Source: Glossina fuscipes (lineage: Eukaryota; Arthropoda; Insecta; Diptera; Glossinidae). Taken from it: a stretch of 64,000 nt of DNA. Shown in pieces: positions 34,023-44,495 of the stretch (position 1 is the stretch's first letter; every line of letters starts with the position of its first letter). A program made the translations under genes and the position numbers. The stretch is from NCBI RefSeq assembly GCF_014805625.2, contig NW_024003747.1:186001-250000 (forward strand), in the 5' to 3' direction. The notes beneath the pieces were generated by a model that saw only the letters and a list, made by a program, of their open reading frames with translations, searched no databases and had not been told where the DNA came from.

Positions 34023-35378
34023 ATGGCCCCGGGGCCGCCAGACAAAAACTCGAATAGATTTCATCTATTAAGTGATACATCCCCCCAAAGAAAAAAAAGT
34101 AAAAATTCCGATTTTTCGTTGTTGCCAATCACCGATATAACCCCTATTGATAAAAAATATATTGTTATTTCTTCAACCGATGCTCGAATAACAATTTCCC
34201 AAATTAGCCCGTTTGCTATAAAAAAAGCTCTAGATAGCATTACAACATACATCGACTCCATCTCGATTCTACGCGATGGGAATTTACTGGTCCTCGCTGG
34301 GAACCCGCGCGCAACCGAAAAGCTCATAAAGGCCAAATCTTTAGCTAATCTGTGTGCTATTTCAGCTAAACTACATGAGAAACTTAACTCGGTTCGAGGC
34401 GTAATTTATGCCCCTTGCTTAAAGCATGTGCCGGAAGATGAAATTGTTCGCGAAATGGGCATTCAAGGAGTGACTGAAGCATATAAATTAACCAAACTGA
34501 ATGATGACGCAAAAACACGCTCTCCTACAGGAAGGATTATTTTAACTTTTGATCGCTATCGATTACCGCGAACAGTTGATGTGGCGTGGTATAAATGTAA
34601 AGTAGAACTATACATCCCAAATCCTATGAGATGTAAAAATTGCCAACGCCTGGGTCATACGGCAAAAAGATGCACTAAAGCTGCATCTTGTGCTAACTGT
34701 GGTCATCCTCCACATACTGAAAGCTGTACCCGTAGTTTCTGCATAAATTGCAATGATCAACACTCAGCGTTAGACAAACAATGCCCACGTTTTATACAAA
34801 TGCGTGAAATTCTAAAAATCAAAACAGAAAATTACTGTAGCGTGGGTGAAGCGCGACGCAAATACCGCGAAAGAAATCCATCTGTAGCCCAAGGAATTGG
34901 AAAAAGTAATACCTACGCTGCTGTTGCCTCGCAAATCGTGCATAGTAAGCCTTTAACTCAAACTCTTTCCAATAAAAAACATGTTCCACCATTAACCAAA
35001 AATTATATTGCGAAACCTGTTACATCACTTGCCAAAGATAATATTGAAAAAACCAAAGCAACTGCAAATATTGAAAAAATCAAAACAACAACACATATGC
35101 TAAAATCTAATATACCAAATTCTCCAGAATCTCCAGCTCTCAACTTTACTCAACAAATCACAAGTGGTAATGAATCCATTCTTTCATCCATTAATCAACC
35201 TTCAAAAACCAAAGCAAGTGCAAGAACTCTACAATTTATTCTGTGTACTTTCCCCCCCATTAATTATATGTGGCGATTTCAACAGCTGGAATACCATCTG
35301 GGGCTCAACAGTGAACAACACTCGCGGTACTGTTTTAGAAAAGGCCTTTTATCAAAGCAACCTTTGCGTTTTAAATGA
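34023..35378 (+). CDS. LINE ORF1: gag-like nucleic-acid-binding protein, 3' end altered by deletion
   Basis: The ATG at 34023 opens 451 codons. A charged, Ser-rich start is followed by an I-type gag core (about 60-200, with KKALDSITTYIDSISILRDG and GRIILTFDRYRLPR) and three zinc knuckles: CKNCQRLGHTAKRC (204-217), CANCGHPPHTESC (223-235) and CINCNDQHSALDKQC (240-254). Such proteins coat the element RNA. The genuine protein probably continues to about residue 400. The last about 50 residues (from FILCTFPPI) are endonuclease DNA read in the wrong frame, because an internal deletion near 35200-35260 joins ORF1 to the middle of ORF2. The tail is therefore artificial. Confidence 0.8.
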   Translation: MAPGPPDKNSNRFHLLSDTSPQRKKSKNSDFSLLPITDITPIDKKYIVISSTDARITISQISPFAIKKALDSITTYIDSISILRDGNLLVLAGNPRATEKLIKAKSLANLCAISAKLHEKLNSVRGVIYAPCLKHVPEDEIVREMGIQGVTEAYKLTKLNDDAKTRSPTGRIILTFDRYRLPRTVDVAWYKCKVELYIPNPMRCKNCQRLGHTAKRCTKAASCANCGHPPHTESCTRSFCINCNDQHSALDKQCPRFIQMREILKIKTENYCSVGEARRKYRERNPSVAQGIGKSNTYAAVASQIVHSKPLTQTLSNKKHVPPLTKNYIAKPVTSLAKDNIEKTKATANIEKIKTTTHMLKSNIPNSPESPALNFTQQITSGNESILSSINQPSKTKASARTLQFILCTFPPINYMWRFQQLEYHLGLNSEQHSRYCFRKGLLSKQPLRFK

Positions 35379-38300
35379 TGGAAAACCAACGCACTTCTCA
35401 ACTCATTATACTTTTTCACATATTGATTTAACATGTTGCTCTCCATCACTTCTTCCTTTGGTGTCCTGGTCTATTTCTGATGATCTACATAATAGTGATC
35501 ACTTTCCAATCATAATCGATCTTAACCTTTCAACGTCCTCTGCTACTCCAGCAAAACAGGCCAAATTCCTCCTAGATAAAGCGGATTGGATCAATTACTC
35601 CAAACAGGTGGAGTCATTTTTGAATTCAAAGCCATTTAACGGAAACTGCAACCATGATGCTGCTATTATGTCTAAAGCGATTCGCACGGCTGCTCATCTT
35701 TCTATTCCTCAATCCAACACCTCTTTTAAACGAGCTAGGGTTCCTTGGTGGAACAACACGCTTTCGTTTTTGAGGAAAAATAAAATGGATCTATGGCACC
35801 GCTTTAAGAGATGTCCTGATCAGAATCACTTGTTATTATACAAAAAGGCCAATGCTCTATTCAGGAAGGAATTACGGAAATCAAAGGCACTTAGTTTCGA
35901 ACTTTTCTCGAGACGAATTCACAGAAATACATCAATGATAGTTGTCTGGAACAAAATCAACAGACTTAATGGGACTTCAAACCTGAACGAAATTTCTGCC
36001 ATCTGCACTCCCAATGGAACTTTAACTGACGCAGATGAGATTTCTAATTACTTTGGAAAAGTGTGGTGCGAATACTCCTCTGACAGCAACTTCTCCAGTG
36101 CTTTCATTGAAAATAAAAGGACTCCAATATCTCCTCCAAATAATATCGATAGATGTGCCATGTTCCTGGAGAATTGCGTATCTACCTCAGAACTTGGAAG
36201 TTGTCTCTCCAATTTGAAGGGGAAGACACCTGGTCTAGACCGCATCTCATACCAAATGATCAGTGCTATGTCTAAGTCTAGTAAAAAGAAATTACTGGAC
36301 CTATATAATACGGTATTTATGACTGGCCGTATACCCTACATATGGAAACTGGCAACAGTTGTTCCAATTCCAAAGTCAAAAAATGTCTCCATCGCATCAG
36401 ATTATCGCCCAATTTCTCTTTTACCTTGCCTCTCTAAGGTATTAGAGAAGATTATGGCATCTAGATTATCTTGGTTTCTTGAGTCCAAGAACCTGATAAC
36501 AAAGCAACAAGTTGGTTTCAAGCGGGGTAGAGGGTGCATCGACGCTCTGTTACATATTGATTATTTCACAAGCAAAGCAATTTCCGAACGAAATCAAGTA
36601 ACAATTCTCTCAATTGATTTCGAAAAAGCATTTGACAGAGTTGGTCTTCATGTTATCTTAAGACTCTTGAAATCATGGAATGTTGGACCCAAATTCTTCA
36701 ACTACATCACATCATTCATGTCGCATCGGCGGTTCAAAGTTAGAATCAACAATCATCTTTCTGATTCCTTTCCGTTAATGAATGGCATTCCGCAAGGATC
36801 TCCTCTCTCTGTCACGCTTTTCCAGATAGCTTTCAACGAAATTAGCAAAATTCTTTATCGTGTACCAAGAGTGGAACATTGTCTCTACGCGGACGATGTA
36901 TACATTTTTACAAAAGAAAAAGACAACACGAAAGCAATCAACATCCTCGAATCTATAGCATGTGAGATCTCCACGTGGGCAAACTCGTCAGGAGCTAAAA
37001 TTTCTTTACAAAAATCAAAAACAATGCACATATGTCGAAAACAAATGTGCGATGCAGGAAACCTACTGATGCATATTAACGACCTACCAGTACTAAATGT
37101 GCAGACGCTCCATGTTCTCGGGCTCACGTTTTCCAACAATTATCGTTGGAAAGCACACTGTCTTCGGTTAAAAAACTCCCTTTTAACAAGGGTAAATTTC
37201 ATACAGTACGTTGCTTGGAGAAGCCATGCGCATATTAACACTATTGCTTATCTTACAAAAATGCTTGTGTTAAGCAAGATTGACTATGCTTTGATAATTT
37301 ATGGCAATAGCTGCAAATCTAATATCAACATCCTTAAACCGGTCTATCACCAAGCCGTCAGAGCAAGTTGTTATGCTTTTCGGACGACGCCCATAAATAA
37401 TATTATAATTGAAACTGGTCTCCCAACTTTAGAAAATAGGCTGTATGAGCTAAAAGCTAAAATAGTCCCTAAGCTTCTTAATTCAAACAAATCCATTCTC
37501 GGTGATGACGTAAGAAAGATTATTATTTCGAAGAAAATTCCAAAGTCACCATCTGCAATTGACCATTGTTCGTGCATCGCAAACGAATTGAACATTCCCT
37601 AAAAAATTTCCCGCTCTTTTGGTGTTAAACCTCCCTGGATTTTGAAAGACTGCTCCTTTGACATCTCACTGTCTATGCACAAGAAAGAAGATACTCCAAA
37701 TTACGTCTTCAGGAATCTAATAGCTGAAAAAACCCAAGTATTGGACAGTACTGGTTGGAATCTTTTGTACACAGACGGCTCAAAATCTCCTGGTCTGCCT
37801 CCTGCTTGTGCGGTGGTAGATGCTACAGGACGGGTTCTTCTCAACCACATATTTCACGAAAGTATTTCAACTTTCACAACGGAAGCCAGAGCTATCCTTC
37901 ACGCTGCCAACCTTGCCCATAAAAACAAACTCAAAACCGTTATTGTTACCGACAGTTTGTCTGTATTACAAGCTGTTCGGAATCCTTCGACTTCGAGATG
38001 GAGCACCATCAACAAATTAAGGAATATAATTACTACACCCGACGGAAAAATTAAAATGTTATGGGTACCAAGTCACATCGGTTTACTGAGAAATGAGCAG
38101 GCTGATCGAGCGGCAAAGTATGCTGCTTCTGCTCCTCTAATTATGGATGATGTCATGGAAAAGTTGGATCTTCAAAGATACATTGGAAGAAAAGTTAAAG
38201 AGAAAATTACAGAAGGAAATTTACAATACTATCATCAACACTACTCTTTTATTAACCCTCAATTAACTCCACCTTTATATCCAACAAACGTTGAGAAAAC

Positions 38301-38562
38301 CAAGATCCAAACATTCTCGAGAATTCGCCTTGGTCATACAATTGCAACTCACCAATGGATCCTGAAGAAGTCTTCTTCCCCAATCTGCTGTTGTGGACAA
38401 ACTCTTACTATAAAGCACATTCTCTGCGATTGCCTCAACTTTTCCTCGGCTAGAAGTATTGCATTTGGAACGATTAACCCTTTGAACATTCTACAATCAG
38501 CTTCAGAACAGAATATCAATTCAATATATTACTTTTTTAATACTACTAAGTTCACTATCTAA
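35230..38562 (+). pseudogene. LINE ORF2: endonuclease (partial), RT and RNase H, one stop
   Basis: The frame (open from 35164) holds the C-terminal half of the AP-type endonuclease (PPLIICGDFNSWNTIWGS, then HIDLTCCS and HNSDHFPIII). The N-terminal half is deleted. RT follows: KGKTPGLDRISYQMIS, ATVVPIPKS...DYRPISLLPC, QVGFKRGRG, SIDFEKAFDRV, GIPQGSPLSV and CLYADDVYIF (YADD at 36886-36897). A TAA at 37600-37602 interrupts the frame, which then continues in phase through RNase H (YTDGSKS, TEARAIL, VTDSLSV, WVPSHIG, EQADRAA) and a C-terminal Cys/His cluster, ending at 38562. Apart from that single stop and the endonuclease deletion the catalytic motifs are intact, so the copy is young. It cannot nick its own target, having lost the first half of the nuclease. 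Confidence 0.85.
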
Positions 38563-38678
38563 TATCCATTTATTTAAATTAGAGCCGATAGCCTGTGTTG
38601 CTAGTGCTCAATGTCTTTTTTTTAGTCTAAGAATTCACTTCGTTAGTCTAAAATTAAAATAATAATAATAATAATAAA
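38563..38678 (+). other. LINE 3' UTR and (TAA)n tail
   Basis: Contains GCCGATAGCC (38584-38593), TGCTAGTGCT and TTTAGTCTAAGAATT, then about six TAA triplets. The same block, with a few changes, ends copy 1 (965-1067) and the SINE at 41938-42024. In LINEs this region is what the RT recognises to prime on. Confidence 0.8.
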
Positions 38679-40416
38679 ACAGAGCGCTGATTATGTATGA
38701 TATTAACTAGGTTTCATTTCTGAGTTTCGATCTTTAGACCTGTATGCATCCACAACAGGAGCGAAAAACGCTTACTTAAAATTGTCAAAACTGCGTAAGC
38801 TTGCTTACACTTTGCGTCAGTATTGACTGTTTAGAGTTGAATTTATAAGAAAAAACAGCTGTAAATTGAAAATAAGATAAATTCCGAACAAAATCATTTA
38901 CTTATCAGCAGCTCTCCCAAACCCAAACTTTTAAATTTGTGAAAGGTAAATAAATAATACTCCAATTGTCTAATTAACACTCTTACTATGCCAAGTGTTG
39001 AAGGATTGTGTACCCATACAACGCCTTATTGATAAAGCGCAAATTGACCAAAAAATAATAAAAACTCTTCACTCCATTAGTCTTATCACCAACTGGGCTA
39101 ATTCATTTTACTAAACGAAACAAACAAAAGGTAAGTGATATAGTGTTGTTATTTAATATCAAGTAATCTTAAGATATATATATACATCAGGTGGAATAGG
39201 AACCATTCCTTACATCATGTCATTTAGCACTAGCGGAACATCGAGATTGGCGGAAAAGGAATCTTGTAATACGTATAAGGGCTCTGCGGGGCTCTTCAAA
39301 CCCTTTTACCTTACGCGAAAGTAAGTAAGTAACTAATTTTATATATTTGTCAACAAAGTAAATTAAAATATGCATACCATTACAAATACATTTCAGCAAA
39401 AATTTGGCGCGCCAAAAAGGCGTTTGAGTACGTTTTAAGAAAAATTGACGGAAATGAGTCCGTAAGAAGAGCCACCGTTGATCTCTTTAGGCCTTACTTA
39501 GGAGTTGTTGGGGTAAGGTTTGCGACAACGACATAACAATTACAGAAATAAACATTAGATTTTCTGGATCAAGTTACAACACGCATGTGTGGAGGCATTC
39601 CAATGACCTTACTTGGAAAACCATTGGACTAGAAATCAAAGTAATGTTTAGACCCTTGGTAAGCAATAATAATCATGTGGGGCAATATGTATATGTACCA
39701 TTTAAATGCTTTTAAGTGGTAGAGGACACCCTTTAGAGCCGTGATTAACGATGCCGCACAGTACTCCAGCCCATCACATCAAACAGAAACACAACGAAAT
39801 GCAGTGCAAGGCGGGGGATATTGTTGAGACGTGTATAAAGGTTAGGATTAAATTCATTTTTCAAAGACAATTAAGCTTTTATATACTTTAAGACCGATAG
39901 CGTATTTTAATAGAAAAGCAGAAAAGCAGATACGATCTAAGGACGACGGGTAGATTTGCAAATGTTTGCGAAGCGCTTCACAACATTTTCGTACAGTATA
40001 AAGTGCAAATTCCAGAAATTCGGGATTTAACTTGTACAGCTCCCGCGTCTTACTTTGACGATTCTGTAGACGTTTCACTCCACAATCTCTCCATTGAAAA
40101 GAACAAATGAGGATATAAGAAGCGGAATATCTTTTGCACTTCCAAAATTGAATTGTAATTAAATAAAATATATAAAGAATAAATCTGCTTTAAAATGTTT
40201 TTTAAAAATTAAAAAGTTAAAAAAAAAGTAGGATTGATTTGGAATTCATTTTAAGCAATATTGCATTGTTTAGAGGAAGGTTCATGCATTAATATAATAT
40301 ATATTATATAAATAAATTATATAAATTAAAAATAGAGTGATATACATACGAAGTTCAAGTCCCCAATTCAAAGTTTTCGTAAGCAATGCAAATATGAAAT
40401 TATATAAAATTATTTC
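38679..40416. other. Unclassified spacer with a coding-like patch
   Basis: Mostly AT-rich. Between 39190 and 39690 the base composition is more even, and short readable stretches occur (for example EKLTEMSP or IDGNESVRRATVDLFRPYLG in two frames near 39440-39510, and NDLTWKTIGLEIKVMFRPLV near 39600-39660). No family could be named, so it is left unannotated as a gene. Confidence 0.3.
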
Positions 40417-41600
40417 TCTTTTTTCTTTTTTTTTTGGGTTGTTCAGTGGAGATGGACTAAGCCAATTGTGGCTTATATGTCCAGATAATAAACAGTCGGA
40501 ATTATTGGTAAGAATTATATATAAAACATAACAAAAAAAAAACGGCCATAATAGCTAATGCCGGCATGTTTAGAGTAATTGTGTGTGTATTTAATTGTCG
40601 ATTTTTAAGTTGTTCAAAGTCATGTGAAATGAAAAGTGTTGCAAACTATGGCTGAAAACAAGGAAAGTTATAGCAATAGAAAATGATTGAAGGCAAAAAA
40701 TAATTTCAAGTGATAAATTCGCTTCTAATAAAACAAGTTAGTTACCCCAGATAAGGTACAGTTTTTGCTACAAAGATATCGAGGAGACCATCATATAACT
40801 TGAAAAAGCTAAAAGAACGTCTAATACCACCAAGCTTGTTACATCTAAAAATTAGATGTTCAACAGACTCGCGAACATTGCGAACTTCACAACTATCACA
40901 GGGTATAGCACGAATCATTTTTAAATATACTTTATCATAAGACCATTCATGAATGTGTAAAGAATTTTGATTTCCCAGGAATTAAAGAAAGTCTCTGAGA
41001 ATGGTCAGGTTTCCACTGTATTTGATTCCGAATTACCCCGAAACTTTCGGTGAAGGCTCTCGGAATATATACTTTTAATTTTTTTTTTTGTTTTTTTAAA
41101 TCATTGTCTTTGACGAAGCTGTCAGTATTACCAGCAGAGTTGAAAACAATTTAGTTCTGCCCCTGCTAACTACTTTTAATTCTAGTAAGCCGTCGATGTT
41201 GAAGGTTTTTAGATAATCAAAAAAAAAAGGTCCGAGCTGATATTCACACGTTTTCCCTCGGCATTTTGACAAGTTTAAACAAAAACTACAAAACTTCCTT
41301 GTGAAAGATAGTCATACAAATTGATATCGTGCTTTACAATCTCTTTGGCACCTAATTGAGAAAGCTTATTAAATACCTATTTTCTGAGCATTGTCAAACC
41401 TTCGGCTATAGCTCCTCCTTTGGGAGATAGACTAACATCATCTCCACCCATCGTCGATCTCTTATTACGCTCATTCGTACAGAAATCCTCGATATCGTCT
41501 CTATCCGTGACAATTAATTCAGACCCTATATCCGTACAGGCTGATGTTATTGTAATGCTTATCCCGGGGAACACTTACCAATCCGGACGAAAAACGAAAA
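40417..41600 (-). mobile_element. Second RNase-H LINE family, internally deleted copy
   Basis: Minus-strand order: an ORF1 start (MFPGISITITSACTDIGSEL, 41574 down), gag-like text (LSQGSFVVFV, NAEGKRVNISSDL, FDYLKTFNIDGLLELKVVSR, VYIPRAFTESFGVIR), then near 41000 an abrupt join to the ORF2 C-terminus (SWEIKILYTF, VYLKMIRAIPCD, EHLIFRC). The 3' UTR matches 55893-55965, and a poly(A) is present, seen as T-runs at 40417-40436. Endonuclease, RT and most of RNase H are missing. It is the same family as 53985-55980, as shown by the shared C-terminus and 3' UTR. Confidence 0.75.
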
Positions 41601-41834
41601 AATTATATATACATTTTTTATTTTTTTAAATTTTCAAAAACTTCGTTTCTTTTTTAACCGTTTATTTTTTTTTTAACTTCCTTTTTTAAATTCTTTTATT
41701 TTCTGCTAATACCGGCAAAACACTAGAAAAAGAAAAAACAAATGCAACTGACGTTTGCCGAGAATCAAATGACGTGTCATTTCTATTGTTGATGTCAAAG
41801 GTATGAATGAAATTACTTCACTTCATTTCATTTT

Positions 41835-41845
41835 ATTAAAAAGTT
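41835..41845. repeat. Target-site duplication, left
   Basis: ATTAAAAAGTT, repeated exactly at 42025-42035 and flanking the SINE. Confidence 0.85.
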
Positions 41846-42024
41846 ATCCGCCTGAGTAGCCGAAGGGGAGGAATCTCGACTAGCAAGTCAGTGGTCGTGG
41901 GTTCGAATCTCAAGTGCGGTAGAGTTTTTAATAAAAAGCCGATAGCCTTAGATGCTAGTGCTTTTAAGAGTTTAGTCTTAGAATTTATTTCTCTGGCGAA
42001 ATTAATAATAATAATAATAATAAT
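41846..42024 (+). mobile_element. tRNA-derived SINE with an I-clade LINE tail
   Basis: A 179-bp element flanked by perfect 11-bp duplications. The 5' part resembles a tRNA gene: an A-box-like TAGCCGAAGGGG (41857-41868), a B-box GGTTCGAATCT (41900-41910), and CCGC near the start that can pair with GCGG at 41916-41919. These are internal RNA polymerase III promoter elements. From about 41930 it switches to sequence matching the I-clade LINE 3' UTR (GCCGATAGCC, TGCTAGTGCT, TTTAGTCTTAGAATT) and ends in (TAA)n. SINEs encode no protein and use the RT of a partner LINE, which recognises the shared tail. It is not called a functional tRNA: the cloverleaf is imperfect and the isotype unclear. Confidence 0.85.
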
Positions 42025-42035
42025 ATTAAAAAGTT
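42025..42035. repeat. Target-site duplication, right
   Basis: Exact copy of 41835-41845. Confidence 0.85.
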
Positions 42036-42705
42036 TACATCATTTCGTTTTTATTTACGTTTGAATGATGTTGTTATTGGTTGTATCATTGTAAACAAAC
42101 AAACATTAAAATTTTCCCTTTATTTTTCCATTGTGTTTTCGAAATAAATTAGAATACGGAAGCCGGATATAATTCTCAAACAAATGGCCTTCAATGTACG
42201 CCTGCCAAATAAAAGGTAGTTAACTAAAACATACATAATTAGTGCCCATTATTTAATATATAATTATTATTTTTATTGAGAACTAATCATGAGCCATTAA
42301 TCTACATATTTAATAAAAAGAAACAGTAAGCCGTAATGGCTCCAGTATGCTTACAGAGGTGAGCATTAATATTACCCGTTTTTAACTATGCTGTTGAGCA
42401 TGCCACAAATCAATTTTATTGATGATTATCAAAAGAGAACATGTGTTAAGCTAACTGAAACTGAAAATCGATTTTATCTAAATTTCAAAGGCATTAAACG
42501 TGAAACACGTAGAAATTCAATTTTCTCTAAATTGAATAAAGCAATTCTTTAGGAAACAGTGAATCAACAATAAGATAACGAATTTAAATATTTTTGAAAC
42601 AGGCAAATGGAACTATCGGTAGAATATGATTGCGTTACGTGAGAATATGGAACTGTCTTTCCAAAGAAATTTCGAAAGCAGTTGCTAAATTGATTGTATA
42701 GATGA
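42036..42705. other. No supported gene
   Basis: AT-rich noncoding; nothing recognised. Confidence 0.35.
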
Positions 42706-42709
42706 TATC

Positions 42710-42830
42710 TCGGTATTGTAAAGACGAAAGCTTTACCAAGATTATATATATGGTGGCCAAATATGGATAAAGAAATAGAATCAATGATAGAACCATATAA
42801 AACTTTCAAAGAGCTAAGACACAGTTCGGA
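42710..42830 (+). pseudogene. Possible gypsy integrase N-terminal fragment
   Basis: The plus strand reads KALPRLYIWWPNMDKEIESM, then IEPYKTFKE. This resembles the start of gypsy integrase (l----yvWWPgMdkeIe--v--C--C) with both zinc-binding Cys already lost. It is a short relic. Confidence 0.4.
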
Positions 42831-42989
42831 GAAGAGTTCCCTTGAGAAATATACAAAGCGAGTTATAACAGACGACTGCTATGCCTGCTCTGACTACAAC
42901 AATGAATACTTCCACTATTACGGCAATAACGTAAATATAATATACATCGATTTTCGAGGTGTCTTTGGCCGACTGGTTCATTTGGTATT

Positions 42990-44490
42990 CTAAAGTTCAA
43001 ATATACACTTTGTTCGCGTAGTAGTTGCGCAGTTATACTGGAAAATGTTATATAACACTAACAGCGCACTACCTCTTTTTGCCGTATGCTCTGAAGAATA
43101 CTAGCTTATCTTCTATTATAGTTTCCATAAAGGAAGAAGAGCAAGCTCCCTATTCGAACAACTTAATTTTGAACTCAGGCAGAGGGCGCATTTAGTACCT
43201 CAGTCACGCCGAAAAAGCTATTTTCAAGTGTCTCTATTGTTAACGAACAACTAAATTTTGAGACTGAAGCAGAGAAGAAACAAACGGATAATACAACAGT
43301 TCAATTTTACCGACGGGAGCTACCGTGCAGTTTATTTGTCTTATATAAAAATGGCCATGTCCTTACCCTAGAATCTACTCACAAGCACTTTTTTATTCAA
43401 CTTGAGTTTTAAATTACTTAGATTATTGAACATAAACTGCACGTACAGATTTCCCTTGACGTACATCTGATTGTGTGATAAATAGGAATAATTTTAGTTA
43501 GTATTTTATTCGTTTGTTTTAGTTTGACTCGTGATTTTTACAGATAACTTTAATTATTATTTGATTTTTTCATATATTTTTCTACTTTGGATTGTATAGT
43601 ATGATTATGATATTTTATTTTCCTCTTCCCTCTTATTGGCAATTATTTTATTTTCATCAGATTTTTCTTCTTTAAATCTGCTATAGAACAGAACAGTTAA
43701 CGTTAATCATCATCATATTTTTGAGAAGCATATAGGTCACATATACTGCAAAATCGCGAGAATTTTGTGCAGAATGTCTTATTCTAATTTTATTTTTCTT
43801 TTTTATCTCTTTACGTAACTGCGGATTCAAATTTTAATTTTTTGTATATTATATTAATTAATTTATAGTTTGTTTTATAAATGTCCACGAATTTGCAGTT
43901 GTAATATATGTTTATTGGCGTAAGGAAAGGCTTTATACAAGTCGTAATCCATAAACAACTAAACAAACAATAGCAAAAACAACAGCCTGCACTAATCAAA
44001 ACACGTGATTTCTATAAAACAAAAATCTCTTCAATTGGTCAAAAGTGCTGAGCAAATTAAACATGCCGTTTAATCAGACAAATTCATTGCCAGTGTCGAA
44101 ATTAATCAAAATGCGCAAAAGTGTCTCCATCGGTTTAAATCTTATCAAGAACAAGTACGTTGCCACATAAAGGCATATAACGTATATCCTTGTTTTAATA
44201 AATTCAATCAAATTTTTCCTGAAAAATCGATCTCGGGCTGTTTACAATCTCTGTCCAATCGGAGCAACAAAGAAAAGAAACTTTCTTTTTGTTTAGCAAC
44301 ACATGTTGTTTTGAACCCTTTATTTATCTCTTCAATGTTGTATATTTATTTATCTAATTAATTAAATTCCGAACAAGTCATTATCCGAATGTAAGCTACA
44401 AAATAACTTAATTGTTACTAGGAGAAAAAAATAAAGATCAACTTATACGCCAGAATTCAGCTAAGCGCTAAATTGAGATACATGGATATA
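42990..44490. other. Noncoding, possible LTR remnant
   Basis: 43080-43390 is less AT-rich and includes a TATATAAAAATGG box (43350s), compatible with an LTR of a lost element. No repeats confirm this. The remainder is AT-rich. Confidence 0.25.
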
Positions 44491-44495
44491 TGCTC

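Larger units (their letters stand above)
33640..38678 (+). mobile_element. I-clade LINE, near full length but internally deleted (copy 2)
   Basis: Order: a 5' region with three palindromic repeats, ORF1 (gag-like, three CCHC knuckles), ORF2 with the second half of the AP endonuclease, the RT and the RNase H domain, a 3' UTR and a (TAA)n tail at 38660-38678. The RT motif GIPQGSPLSVTLFQIAFNEI, the RNase H after RT and the TAA tail are typical of the I clade. The 5' boundary and target duplication were not found. Copy 1 at 1-1066 is closely similar, so the family moved recently. Confidence 0.85.

Noticed and set aside
36885..37139. Minus-strand frames within the I-clade LINE (also 34061-34336, 36048-36245, 37371-37595)
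   Set aside because: Antisense shadows of ORF1 and ORF2.
41846..41925. Functional tRNA gene
   Set aside because: A- and B-box sequences are present but the cloverleaf is poor, the sequence runs straight into a LINE-type tail and is flanked by target duplications; a SINE explains all of it.
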